In this document: positions 22,922-37,000 of the stretch, piece after piece
Position numbering within the stretch: the first letter of the stretch is position 1
How the letters are laid out: the number at the start of each line of letters is the position of its first letter
Assembly (NCBI GenBank): GCA_030278955.1
Contig: JAOANR010000014.1
Coordinates: 33,617,453 to 33,681,452 of the forward strand
DNA: 64,000 bases
Reading direction: 5' to 3'
Source: Hygrophila difformis
Lineage: Eukaryota; Streptophyta; Magnoliopsida; Lamiales; Acanthaceae
Notes under the pieces: generated by a model
The model's database searches: none
What the model was told of the DNA's origin: nothing
Seen by the model: the letters and a program-made list of their open reading frames with translations, nothing else
Position numbers and translations under genes: made by a program

Positions 22922-25900
22922 TCATCGCATAAGAGAACTTGAGTGAGGCAATAGTCTACGTACTGGCTTCGGCCAACAGTCTCTTCCCAAAAATTCCTCA
23001 ATTATCCTATTGGAAGAACAAATCATTCAAATAATGGTATTCTAATATTGGAAAGCATTCACAGCATAAAACTGCATATACATACATGCTGCAAATGGCC
23101 TTCTGAGAGGCTGCTAGTTCACGATCAGGGAAGCTGTCATCCATGTGAAAACTCAACCACACATACAGATCAAGAACCTGGATTTAAGGATAAGCTACTC
23201 CATTAAATTCAACTCTGTGCAGAAATTTGGCCCATCATTGCATGCGACACATGATTATTTTCACTCAATAATTTTTTTTGAAATCAATACTTATCATTTT
23301 TAATGGCACAGATTATTTAATTTTTTTAAATCAATACTTAGTCGGTTTCATGTGTGAAGAAAATGCAAAATCTCCCTCATATTTGAAGAAAGATATTTAT
23401 TGTGCTTTTAACACCTAATGTTTCATAAAGTCGGAAAAATATAGTAATTCTGAGTGATATTCGTTCTTTCTTGAAGCTTTTATATTAGATTACGGGTAGA
23501 TTTATACTACCTCCGTCTCACAGAAAACACTACGTTGGGCTCAGATACGCATACCGATGCACATTTTAACTATTAATAACTTAAATTGTGTACAAGTAAA
23601 AATTATAAAAAGTTGATATTCTAGAACTACAAAATTAGACGAATCTAACAAGATCTTACTTGACTACTTCCTCTGTTTTTTTTTTTGTTTGCTGCGGACC
23701 CACCTAGCACCCAGTCCAATGCACATTTTAAATCATTAATAACTCAAATTCGGTACGAGTAAAAATTCAAAAAGTTCTTTATTTAAAAACTACAAGATGA
23801 GACGAATCTAACAAGATCTCACTTGGCCATATTTTAACTTGTATAACTATGATAAAACTTCAAGTCAAAGTGGTTTTGTGAATAGTGCCATTTTCACAAG
23901 TGTAGCTTTCTTTAAAAAACGGAACGGAGGAAGTATATTTTTTCTTACATAAATACAACAAAAATTTGAATCAAAATTAAACTATGAATAATACCAAAAC
24001 GTGATCCGTAGCATTTGTAACGAGATGGAGGAAGTACATGTTTGGATTTTTTAGTAAGCACAACGGTACTTTCTCAACTTTCCCTCTTATTCATTCCCAG
24101 CAACAAAATATCAACAAATTAAACTAACCTTATGAATTGATTCCAGCTCCTTAAGAGCATTGTGTGATGTTGGGACCTTTAGCATTCCGGGAGTAAATAT
24201 TTCCTTTAGGCGAACACACTTATCCTTGGAATAACTTTGTGCAAACTGCCGAAAAAACAAGAATAAAATATCTGAAACCTGAACATGCAATTGAAAAGTA
24301 AAGGCTAGAGTATAGCTCACCTGAGTCAGCCCCTGAGATGAAATGTCATCATCCATGTCAACAGGACTGCATTTAATCATACAAAAGAATCACTGAAAAA
24401 ATGATAAGCCATAAAAGGATTTTCTGGTCTAAAAATATCAGCTTTCAAAACTCATTCGATAACAATTAGAATGTAGATTTTAGGAGATTTAAAAGATATA
24501 AAAAACATTATAAATTATATTGTAAATTCTTTCCTTGTTTTTTTAGGTTACATTTATTCTTCCTTTCTTTTGCATTGGCCACCTATAAATGGAGTGATTC
24601 ATTATCATATTGAATGGGAAAATACATTACAGATTCCTACATGGTATCAGAGCATAATTGAGATCCAAAACATAGAAACTCTAGAACCACAAACTCACAA
24701 ACTCAACCGGTTTATTCAATTGGGATTTTATAAGATATTTTGGGATTTTGGAAATCAGCATGTATTCCATTTGTATTTCTAATAATCTTTTAAATCCGAA
24801 GGTATTCAATTGATATTTAAAAATATGCTTTAAAACATGTATTCAATTCGGATTTTAAATAATCTTTTAAAATCCCAAGGTATCCAAATATTATATAATA
24901 ACTCATGGATTTGAACTCTAATTGAGGAAATTATATATACATATATATATATATATCGTATCATGAAATATGGCACCACATGTATTTTATTAATTCATAA
25001 ATTATACAAAAATCTACGTTGGTACAAGTGTTGTAAGTCAATTCATGGCTTCTTGAACAATTTATCGGGCTGCAGTAGCGAAAATCTTGAAGCACCCAAA
25101 AAGGATCTCTAGGACAAGGTTCCTCTATCATAGTTATAGTCAGATTCAGGTCCAAGGGTACACAAATGCTAATTAGGCTGGATCATATGGTAAACAATTC
25201 ACTTTTGGTTATTGTAAGTTCACATGAGGAACTTATGTCTTGGAAGAGCAAGAAATATCAGTCGTTGCATGTTGGAGTTACAATTGAGTTAAGATTGAGA
25301 GCTAGTAATGATATAGAGCCATGGCACATCAAGAAAGTGAATTCGTTTGGTTAAGAAATCTTCTCAAAGAGAGTTAAACAAGGGACAGGAGCTCCTAGCT
25401 CCAGCTCAAAACTTGGCTATGAGTAGATGGTCCTGTCCCATATATAAGACCAGGAGGAATCTCCATCATTATCAGATGTGGAACTTCAACACACTCTTCT
25501 ACAGATGATATCTCATCTGGAAACAAATCATACTCAGGATTGACAACATACACATCACAAGCACCCCTAGCTCTAATACTATGTTAAAGAAGGGACCAGA
25601 GCTTCCAACTCAAAACCAATTAGCAATAAGCATATTGGCTCATGTCCCATATACATATAGATATATATATATATATATATCGATTTTATCTTATGTCATC
25701 AGGCTGTGATTAAGACTGCAATACACTTATCTGATGAAGCTCATGTCAATCCACATTACTTTTGTTAAGTATCCCATATAGTATATATGATGGGATTCCC
25801 CCTTACATATGGATATGGGCTACTCCACCCATTGCCGATTGGTTTTAGATTAGAATCTCATATCCATTGTCTAACATGGTATCAAAGCCATGGGTACCCA

Positions 25901-27996
25901 ATTGGGTATCTGGTCATTTTCGATATGAATATCATCTCGATGAGAGATGTTAACTGTCCCATATCATGTATATAATGGGATCCCTCTTGCTTATATGGAA
26001 AAGAAATACTCTAACCATTCTCAATTGGCTTTGAGTTGAAACCCCATATTCGTCATCCAACATGGTAACAAAGCCAAGGGTACCCAACTGGGTATCTCAT
26101 CATTTCCGAAATGAATATCATCTCGATGAGGTGTGTTAAATGTCCTACATTGTATATATGATGAGATTTCCCTTTACTTATATGGATATGAGCTACTCAA
26201 CCCATTGTCAATTGGTTTTGGGTTGGAATCTCATATCGATCATCTAACAACTTCCAACCCTGTCTTTGCATGATACAACAAAGCATATCGAAGTGAATTA
26301 TTATTTCATTTGCCAACATCTTATTATCTTAAAAATGCCTCATCCAATTAATATCCGAGAATCTTGTCGATTTCTTTATTAAAGCTTTACGAAGATTTTG
26401 AGTGAAATTTGTGTAACAAACTTACGATATGTATGAGCTGTCTCATCCAAGTTCCACATGTTAATATCCGATAATCAACTTGTGGATTTGTTCACTAAAT
26501 CTTTAACAGAGTCTTGAGTGGCATTTATGAGCAACAAGCTTACGATATGTATCCTCTACCTTGAGGAAAAGTGTTACAAGATTTACAAGGTTATGAAAAT
26601 AATTATAAGATTTGACTGTGATTTTTTTTTTCTATTTCTTGCATTAGATTTCTTTCTTTTAATACTTAGATTAATTTTGATTTTTTTTTTTTAATTTTTT
26701 TGTATTAGCCATCTATTAATAGATTTCTTCATTATTATATTGAATGGGGAAACACATTTGAGACTTCTGCAAATGCTATGGATGTGTTTATTCATATATC
26801 AGGAAGCATAATGCCTATTTAAGTAAGCAACATAATCAAATCCGTAAAGTGACAAAAGCTTTACCTAATTGCAAAGAGATACTTTTCTTGCAAATCGAGG
26901 GGTAGTTCATCTATTACTGCAGCAACTTTCTGTTTACAAACAACGTTAAATTGGAATCTAAACCAATATACTTTCAACAAGATCAAAAAATTAAGAAAAA
27001 ATCAAAAATAAAAAGTTTGTAATGCGCATGATGTTATGCTTACCAACATTGGCTCACAATCTGTGATGAAAAAGTTTTCTGACAATTTGGCATTCTCAAC
27101 AAAGAACTCCTGGAAATTGAAACAGCGAATAAAACTTCATTCAAATATTGTTTAACTTTGGTTATGCTGTGCAAAATAAGAAGTAATCAATATCTTATAA
27201 CATAAATTTAAGAAAGCATTTTGTTCAACATCCCCGCCATATGATCATGACTGCAAGCACAAGATATAGACTCAGAGTAGAGCATCTGCGCTTAACTGAA
27301 AGCGCACTAATTGACTAGTAAGACAACATTTGCTGGTGTCAATAGAATCAAAATGTGACATAAGGTCAGTCGAAGACATGGGTGCCAAATGTAATGCATC
27401 TACATACATGTAATAAGATAAAAATATTTTATGGATATCTAAGAAGTACCCATACACACCCAGCACCCTACTCAAAATGAAAGTGACGGAAGATTTTCCC
27501 TTTGCATGATTTATGTTATGACTTATGAGTATGGATGTTATCTTTTGATTTACATGAAAAAAGTTGGAAATCATAGTCTAATTGCTTTTATAGGCCAAGT
27601 TGGCATTTAAGTAATTATAATTGTATGCATAGACAAAACCTTACATCAAATCATCTACATCTATCCCAATGAGCCTTTTATCAACTCACTGCAATTGATG
27701 CTAGACATCACGGACTTGGATCTATTTTTTAAAAAACAGGATATTAGAAGTGACCAAGCCAAAAAGAAATGAAGTTCCCTATGCAAATTTTTTTGTCCAT
27801 AACCTCCGACCAACACATCAAATATTGATTAATGCAAAATTGATCAAACACTAACAGTAAGAAGCTCTCCTCAGGAACAAACGCTCCAAATGTTCTTGGA
27901 AATTCTACGATTCAAACTTAAGTCACTACAGAAAACTCATAGGTACATTTAAGTTAAAAGTAACTTCTTGTTTGATGCATACATACATACATATAC

Positions 27997-28039
<43 letters not shown>

Positions 28040-31000
28040 TTACCAATATATTATATAGGCTATAACTCGGATGTAAGCGTGAATACATAAACAAAAGATC
28101 GAAGTTTGGAAAGAGTCCAGCTTGCTGCATCAGAAAAAGGATGCACCATAAATTCTTAAGAAATACAATTCAGTAGAGGAAGAGATTCAGCTGAAGTAGT
28201 GACCACTAACGAGGGACATGAGCTTCCAACTCAAAACCAATTGGCATTGAGTGGATTGGCCTATCTCCCAGATATATTGGAGGAAATCCATCATTTAATC
28301 GATGTGGAAAACCCAAATGGTATTTTTCAATACCTTTATAATGGGAGATGGGGAAGTTAATGCTGAGTGAAGTAAAGGTAGGTCTTCAGCAAGTAGACAA
28401 GTCACTTTGCCCTCGGGAAAATTAGATCTATACCTGCCAGCTCTTCCTACAAGGGAAACCACAATTTCAATTGGCACAGTGAGACATTCCCTTAATCAGT
28501 TTCTATGCATTTTCATGGAGCACTACATAAAACCATGAGTGGCAACAAATACAAACAGATACATGTATAACAGAGCATTCACCAACAGACAGTACAAATC
28601 ACCATATATCTTGCCCATTCATATAATCTTATTAGAGTGTTGTACAGACAGGATGCATGTGTAAAATTGCCAAGAGCCACTATCAAACAGTAGAAACATG
28701 AAATGAGAACAGCATGAATGGTTTGATCACATAATATTAAGTTAGCACTGTAATTTATTATCTTGATATCCTCAAATTTGTATCATTCGATGAACAGAGT
28801 TCAAATAAAGAGGATACCTTACCAGCAATTTGTTTGATCTCAGAAATGGTAAGATCCCGTGTCTCCACTCCATCAAACTTTTTCATTGTTGAAAAAATAA
28901 TTCGAGATATGTTAAGGTTCAGGCCCATTCCAATGGCATCACTAGCAACAAGAATATCAAAATCATTGCTTTCATCGTTGAACATAGTTGCCTGCAATCT
29001 TAAGGAATCAATTAATTCATCAATTCCTGCTGCATCAGGTCAAGGAATCAATGCCAAGCCTTTAGTACAAAAAAGCAGTCTCACTTATACAATCGAAATC
29101 ATTTCATGAAATAGAACAAATGAAAGAGGATTGCAGAGTCAAAAACCAATTCCTGAGTTTCTTGGTTAAAAAAGGATACTAGAGTAATATTGACACTTTT
29201 GTGTACGTATTGTTTGTCTAAAATAGTAGGTGTTTCAATGAAGTCAAGAATTATGCAAAATAGTTTTTCTCTTTTCTTTTATGATGCATATTTGAATAAT
29301 TTGTGAGTGTATATATGTGAATTTACATAGAAATAATAATTACATATGCCTTATGTTTGAGTATTTGTCAATTTTGATTTATATGAATACCATAAGAAAA
29401 GAGAGGTATTCATTTTGAAAATAGGATTGTCCATTAATTAAACCAAACTGGACTAATTTTTAACCAATATAATTTTGATTTAATTTGGTTCAGTCTTTTG
29501 TTAGCTGAATTTGGCTTTATTTTTAATTGACAATGTCCTTGCCAGGTAAGTTTTCTTTTACTCTGAGCTTAATACTCATATTACATCTTTTTGTGAGTTA
29601 ATAATTTTATAGACAATTATGTCAACACATATTTTGAAGCTCGGAGGGATGCATTAGAATCAACAAGTTCTAGCATAAATAGATATAAACCCAAAAACTC
29701 TGGCCTGTCATTTTATTAAATGTAGATTAATAATAGGAGAAGCGTTAAAATTAAAGGGCAAGAATGGAGAAACTACATTTTTTATGTAAGTATTATAGAT
29801 ACATGCATATGGATCCTTTAATACAGTGGCGGAACCACTTTGTGACTAGGGGGGTCAACTGACCCCATGAATTTAAAAATAATAGGAAAAAAAAGAATAA
29901 ATAAAATAAAAATAAATAAATTCATCTCCCTCAATTTAAATTCTTTTATCTTCCACAATTTCAAACTCATTCATTTTTTTCACCAAAGTTGGCAAAATTT
30001 TACCCATGTGAGTTTACTAGTATTGCAAATACTTGAAAATCAAAACTATATTAAATAGTCAGAAATGCATTTCTCAACTTCTCCGATGTAGTTGATACTA
30101 GTAGATTTGTTAAGAGATTGGTTACAAAAGAGCAAATCTTATTCATTGATGTATTTGTTGATCAAATTATTTTTAATTTTACATGTGTCAACTGCAATAG
30201 TAGAAATTTTATTTTCTGCGATTAAGTCAATTTCGAGTTGTGTAATCGTATGAGTTATGAAACTCTGAATGATTCATTATATTCTTTTGTTGAAAAAAAA
30301 AAAGAGTTATTAGAGTAGGTAAGTGTAGTTGAAATTTATGAATTACTTTCAAGAAATGTTGATACTTTAAAGAGTATTGTAATTATATTATTTGTATTTA
30401 TTAAAAAAAAAATGTAGTTTGATTATTGTTGCACACTATTTTAATATTATAAACAAAAAAATTGCACACCTGAACAAAAATCCTAGTTCCCCACTGCCTT
30501 AATAAACAAGTTTGAGAATTTCCCAATTGTCCATTAGTCATCATCTTATTCCTTGGTGTACAGGCAGTTATGGAAGCATATTTATTTAAGAGAAATATAT
30601 GTTGGTGAAAGCTACCAGAGAAATATATATGTTTAAAATTTATTTCGAATAATAATAATAATAATGATAATAAACAACAAAAAATATAGAAGAATTTAAT
30701 CTATTAAAATACTCATATTTTCAAACAAATATAATTAACAAAGTAATCAAAACAATTGGCCAAACCAACTTATCAAACCAACAAATTCTTTCAGCAAATA
30801 TAATCAGCAAAAAGAAAGAAAGAAATGCATGAGCATATACAGGGTATAATTGTAACTTCAAGTGTCAAGGTCAATGGGCCATTAACTTTAAGACATACTC
30901 CTTATGTCCCAACTTATTATTAAAAATTTTTCTCAACACCTATTCAATACACTAGCTTAACGGATAATATTTTAAATTATATATAACTAAAATTACATAT

Positions 31001-34000
31001 ATACTACGCCAATGTTGTCAAATGTTGACACCACGCAAAACACATCATGATGATTCTTCACATATTTCAATGGGGGGTTTGAATGGCAATGGGCCGGTTT
31101 TAGGGCGGAGAGTGGCATCCCCATCCCCAAAACCGTTAGTTTTTTCAGTCCCCAAAACCGGCCCGATCCCCGTCGGGACATTATCGGGGATCCCCATTGG
31201 GTACCATGATTTCCCCAATCCCCAACGGGGATCTTATCGAGGATTCCATTACACATCAACTTTCAATTTTTTTTTGGGTAATTGGAAAGGTCGGATATAT
31301 ATTATTCAAGCCAATTTTCAGTTTCACTAATCATAATATGAAAACATACACATGAATTATTTAAATAAACGATAATCAACATAAAATATTTATAATAATT
31401 TCCAATATATAATCTATCTATCAAACTAATAAGTTGTCACCCATTTTTTAATTATTTTGGATGAACTGAGTAAAATTCATAAAATATAATATACTACCTC
31501 CGTTCCTTTTTAATTGCTACGGACTCACATTTCACGCAATCCAATACACATTTTTAATCGTTAATAACTCAAATTGCATACAAGTAAAAATTATAAAAAT
31601 TTGATATTCTAAATCTATACGATTAGACGAATCCAACAAGATCCCACCTGACTATATTTTATCTTACATAATTGTATTAAAAGTCGAATCAAAGTTACTC
31701 AATGAACAGTGTCAAAACACCATATGTGGCAATAAATAAGGAACGGAGGAAGTATAAAATATTAATTATAATATATAAAATATATAATAAATAAAATATA
31801 AAATATATTAGGGATGGGCCGGGGCGGGGACTACTTCCCCTGTCCCCATCCCCGTCCCGAAAAAATCCCCATCCCCGGCCCATCCCCAATAATTCTCTCC
31901 CCAAAACCAAACCGAAAATTCGGTTTTCGGTTTTCACCATTAGGATGGGCTTTTTGCCATCCCTAGGTTGAAAAAGAAGATAAGCAAAACAATTGGTACA
32001 CTGCGATTTATTTGACAGTTTAGAATATAGACAACCAACTTTCACGCCAAAACAAAAGAAGTTCATAAAACCTGTCTGCTTCGAGTCTCTGGAGGTAGTG
32101 AACCATAAACCACAGAGCAAAGATGTTCTCTTCCACTTTCTATTTGTCTCTGTCATTAATGAAGAGCTTCAATCAGAACATTTGCAATTAAAAAATTATT
32201 TACTTTCAATGAAGTGATTCAGTATTTATTGCCATTTTATTCAGGAAGATATTTCTAATTACATTATCACAAGTTAATTACTAACTCTTTGAGGGGGTCT
32301 CGTGGTAAGTTTCTTTCTGACACCCTTGAAGCTAAATGATGTATTTGCTTAAGGAGGAGTGTAGAGTTATACTCCCTCATTCCATTTGGAATGTCCCAAA
32401 ACTTTTGGACACGTAGTCCAATGCATTTAACAATTAATATCTTAAAATGTAGAGAAGTAAAAATTATAAAAAGTACATATTCTAATTTCTAAAACTATGC
32501 GAAAAGACGAATCCAACAAGATCTCACTTGACTATATTTTTTCTTATATAACAACAAAAATTCAGGTCAAACATGCATAATGAACAGTGTAAAAAGTCCA
32601 AATGAGACCATTCAAACGAGACGGAGGGAGTATTTTTTTTTTATTTTGTTTTATTTCAAATAACTGAGTATTGACCTAGAATAGTGTGGCCCATGCATGC
32701 ACTATATTACTAGTACATGTTACTCCAGTTATTTAGTAATCTAGAAAATCTAGAAATATAATCCTGTAAAATCAACAATTGAACAACTAAAGGAAAACAA
32801 AAGGGTGTTCAACTAGCATGTTTTTAACCAGGTTATGGACGCTCTTTGGCCTGACCGTGTGTTGACGGCCGCACATCTGCAAGGCCAACTTAGCATCCAA
32901 ATCAGTCCAAAGCCGAAGCTACAAGTTGACGTTCGCGGAGACTCCGTAGTTAGGTGCACTATTTAGTACTTCCTCCGTTTTTTTTTTTGTTAGCTACATT
33001 TGACAAATCTTAAAATTTTATCATGGTTATACAAGTTAAAATATAGCCAAATGAGATCTTGTTAGATTCGTCTCGTCTTGTAGTTTTTAAATATCGAACT
33101 TTTAGAACTTTTACATGTATAGAATTTGAGTTATTAATGATTTGAAATGTGCATTGGACTGCGTGCTGGGTGGGTCCGTAACAATCTTTAAAAAACAGAG
33201 TAAGTATTTACTTTCCTTGTACTTTACTTTCTCAAGTGTCCTTATTTTTCTATGTAATGTCTATATAATGTATATAGGTTAATCGAACAAAGAATTGGTT
33301 GTAATTCAGATTGAGTTGTATGCCCTGCTCGGTGTCACAAATTCACAATTGTCAAGCTTGTTATTATGTATAATGAACTCAAAATCATTTGAGGAAGATT
33401 GTGATTGGCTCAATCGTAGTGCTAGATCTAAAGCGTTCAGATGAACGTGATTGCGACCTAGCCCAAAGACCACTTCGGTTGTGCGTATTGCCAATTTCAA
33501 GGTGTCCCTCTTCTGATCTTGGAAAGATAACCCGTAACAGTTGGTATCAGAACTTCGTTTTTGCTTCTCGATTGACCATGGACAATGAAGAAGCATCGTT
33601 TAGGGTTTAGGGAGGGTATTTGGTGGGAGATGCTAGATTATGATGGCATAACATGTATGCATAGATAAGGCCGGGCCAATCAAAACTCGAAACCTGGGAA
33701 GAGTTCCAAGAATTCCAAGAAGCTATTTGGTATTAGTTCTTCCCCGAGAATGTAGAATACAATGCCCGGAAAACCTGCGAGATTTACGACAAACTGGGAG
33801 TATTCGAGACTACGTTAAAGCATTCTCAGCCATTCTCAGCATTAATGCTCGAAATTCGATCTAAGTCTAAGAAAGATAAAGCTCTTTACCTTCATAGAAG
33901 GGCTCAAGCAATTTCCACGGAATGAATTGCAGCGAGCAACGAGTCTCCAATCTAAGTGAGGCCATGGGTGCGGTTGAGAGGATCAAATATTATCATGACG

Positions 34001-37000
34001 ACAAAAGAGATAAACCAGGGACAACAGTTACTCCTGAAAAAGGGGGGACCAGAAGCCGAATAGGTTTGGCTAAGAATGGGGAGAGGGCTCCCAAGGAAGT
34101 TGGGAAGGTAGACCTCAAGGGTGTAAACAAAGAGGAGTACCCCAGAAAAAGACCCGGTGTTTCCTATGCTATGGTCCACATTTGTTGAGGGATTGTCCGA
34201 AGAAACAAGTACTCAACGCACTTAACGAGTTTACAGGCTCACCCATGGTAAAGCAAAAGAGGCCTCTATTACTAATCACGCTAGTGAGTAGTGAATCATC
34301 AAATTCTGAGTAAGAAAATTTGGGAGCAATCTCCCATCGATGCGCCACCATTCCCAAAGGAGCGATAAGAAGGTATGCAGGTATGCTGAGGAAATTATGG
34401 CAACAGTGAGCAATATAGGAAAGGTCTAATGTATACACACATGAAGTGATGAAACTGAACGGGAAGTTAACAAGAGATATGGTTGACTCAAGAGCAACAC
34501 AAAATTATCTTGCAAAGAGAGAATCAGTGAGATTGGGCCTTAAGGTGGAGAAGAGATCGGGGCTGGTAAGCTATCAACTCGGCGGCACAAAAGATAGCGG
34601 GGAGGGATAGAGACGTTGACATAGCCGTTAGGGAGTTTTGCGGAAAACTTGATCTTTCCATAACTGAAATGGATTACTTTAAACTCATCCTGGGATTAGA
34701 CGTTTTGAGAAGGACCAACTCCCCTATCCATCCCCTAGCCCAAAAAACCCCTTCGGTTGTTCAAGTTGCCAGTCTCACGGATGGGCCCGATCTAAGAAAG
34801 GCACCCCGTGACACCATGTCAGTGTATTATGTTCTTTTTGTGAGGAAAACACAACTCAAACGCCAAGAGTTAAACTTCACTATAATTGAATTCAAATGTG
34901 ATACGATCCTCACAACCTTACCCCATACTTTGCCTCATGCTATTTTTCTCGCAGGTGTTTTATGTTAATTATGATATGCTTGAGTACCATCAAGATAAGT
35001 TAGATATAAAGAGGATGCATCTAAAGTTCTTCCATACCTTTATTTTGTATAGCTGTAAACGTGAAAATGTTACAATGCAGTCACCGGTCTGTACATTGGA
35101 AAAGGATCCAAGCGGAACCTTCAATGGAACAAGAGGAGACAACCTCTCATAGTATTGAACCTAAATCAAATAGAAAAATCAGAAGAGATAAGGCAATAGG
35201 CAAAAGTTACCCTGTAAAGCAAGAGATGAAGTGAGAACTTTTTATTTTCTTTTGATTAAAACTTCACTTGCAGAAGAAATTGCCCCTGGAATATGAAATG
35301 TTAGTACCTTAACATTATCACCGGTAACATTAAGTATTTCCTGTACTATAGTGACAGATGCAGCATCCCCACACAAGTGAAGTTCATCAGCAGATATCCC
35401 TAGTAGAGCTCGAGTAAATGAAAACCCCCGCGCTCTACAACCCACCATCTGTGGAAAATGGGCACAAGTTATGTGAAAGAAATGCCTGGAATAAATAAGG
35501 TGACAAAAGAACTTGAAGAGATCCTATCTCCAAGATTGATTTTCTTCTGTGAACTTTTTTATTTGGTGTTAAGAAACAATACTCGCCACTAGTTTACCAG
35601 TTTAAGAATTTAAGGATTCATTCAAGAATACTGAATAAAGGGGGTACTTTGTTTGCTTAATAACAAAATCTTTTCATGCTGTAAAATATATTAAGGTGGT
35701 AAGTTCATCCAAATGGTCGAAATTATAAAAACTTATGGAGTTTATAAGCTCAAAACAAGTACGTTACCCCCAACTTTTTTAGGAGCTTGTGTGATCCTTG
35801 CATAAAAAACACACACTCTAAATTTCCAAAAACAGAAAACATTTATTCCCCTAAATAAATTCCGTTATTTCTCTTACATAAAATATACAACATCTGTTTT
35901 TCTTTTTTAAAGTGCAACATTCTTACTGAATACCTAATTTTTAATGATTAATAACTCAAATTATGTATAAGCATGGGCAGATCTACTTAGTAAATAGAGA
36001 TGGCTCAGAACACCATTTAAATTAATGAAAGTGCTATTCTAAGGTAGAATTTTTTTTACATTTAACTTGATTAGGCTCGGTGCCACCACCTAATGTTTTT
36101 TTTTTTTTTATGGTGACACCACAATCATCCATTTCAACCAAATTTACTCAGTATTTTTTGTGTTGTAGCTACTATCCTAATTTCAATATAGCTTCCACTA
36201 TGTTTTGGGACACCTTAAAAAAAAAAATTGGATCCACCGCTAGTATAAATAAAGATTATAAACATTTGATATTCTAAAACAAAAGATTGGGTTAAAATTG
36301 AACTATGAAATGTAACAAAAGTCAAATTATTTACTATGAACAAACAAAGGAAATAATTAATTGTTTGGTAAATTAACTTATTGCTTAATCTTAATATAAA
36401 TTAAGTTCTATTTAAAATTATACAACTTCAAATTATAGTTATTGTTTGGTAAATAAGACATTTTAGCAGGACAGAAGGAGTACTATTTAAAATTAAAGTT
36501 ACTTCAAATTTTTTATTTAATAAATTTATTTTTTTAAAAAAATATACAACTTAATCTTTTAAGATTTCAAATTCAGACCTCATTCAGTTTATCAAAAGGA
36601 TCCTAAATAATTGCATCCTTCTTGGACATGCTAAATATAGGAATTTAATTTGCCAAAGATTTTCTATTATAATTTATAAAGAAGACATAATAATCAACTT
36701 TTTCATTCAAACAATTGGATACCTTATTTTTAAAATAAGAATCACTTACAATTGCTCAAAGTACATGACCCATTCCACATTTTAAAAAAGATAACATGGT
36801 TACACAAACACCTAAAGCTTTGAAATTTGAAGTGAGACATTTAAAATACTTAATGAAAATATGAAAATTTAAAACAATAAAAAGGAAAAAAAACGCATTT
36901 AAAATTGTATTGACTAAACAAAAATATACATCAGGCTTCCTAAAAAATAAGTAACAAGAAATTTTGTACTCCAATTTTTTTTTTTGAAAAGCCGAAGCCA

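Larger units (their letters stand above)
24367..26864. other. SUV3 intron 12, filled with LTR-element relics
   Basis: 2498-bp intron. Two LTR-end-like stretches share 'ttattatattgaatgggga' type sequence: one at about 24540-24652 is followed by a primer-binding site TGGTATCAGAGC (24643-24654), the other lies at about 26690-26777. They may be the two LTRs of one decayed element. Inside are TRIM LTR copies (25763-26249; minus-strand relatives at about 25372-25485 and 25590-25690) and a TA microsatellite near 25660-25680. Confidence 0.55.
28992..32071. other. SUV3 intron 7
   Basis: 3080 bp, mostly AT-rich, with no coding region. It contains the hAT-like element described separately, a Stowaway-like single end near 30896 ('tactccttatgtccc') and a 'tggcggaaccac' transposon-end motif at 29827. 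Confidence 0.6.

Noticed and set aside
24640..26100. Several tRNA-Met-complementary stretches suggesting many separate LTR elements
   Set aside because: Most belong to the TRIM copies or one decayed element; I did not count each as a separate insertion.
31695..32156. 153-codon minus-strand frame
   Set aside because: It runs through exon 7 in the wrong frame and into the hAT-like and Stowaway sequences. The real exon is 32149-32072.
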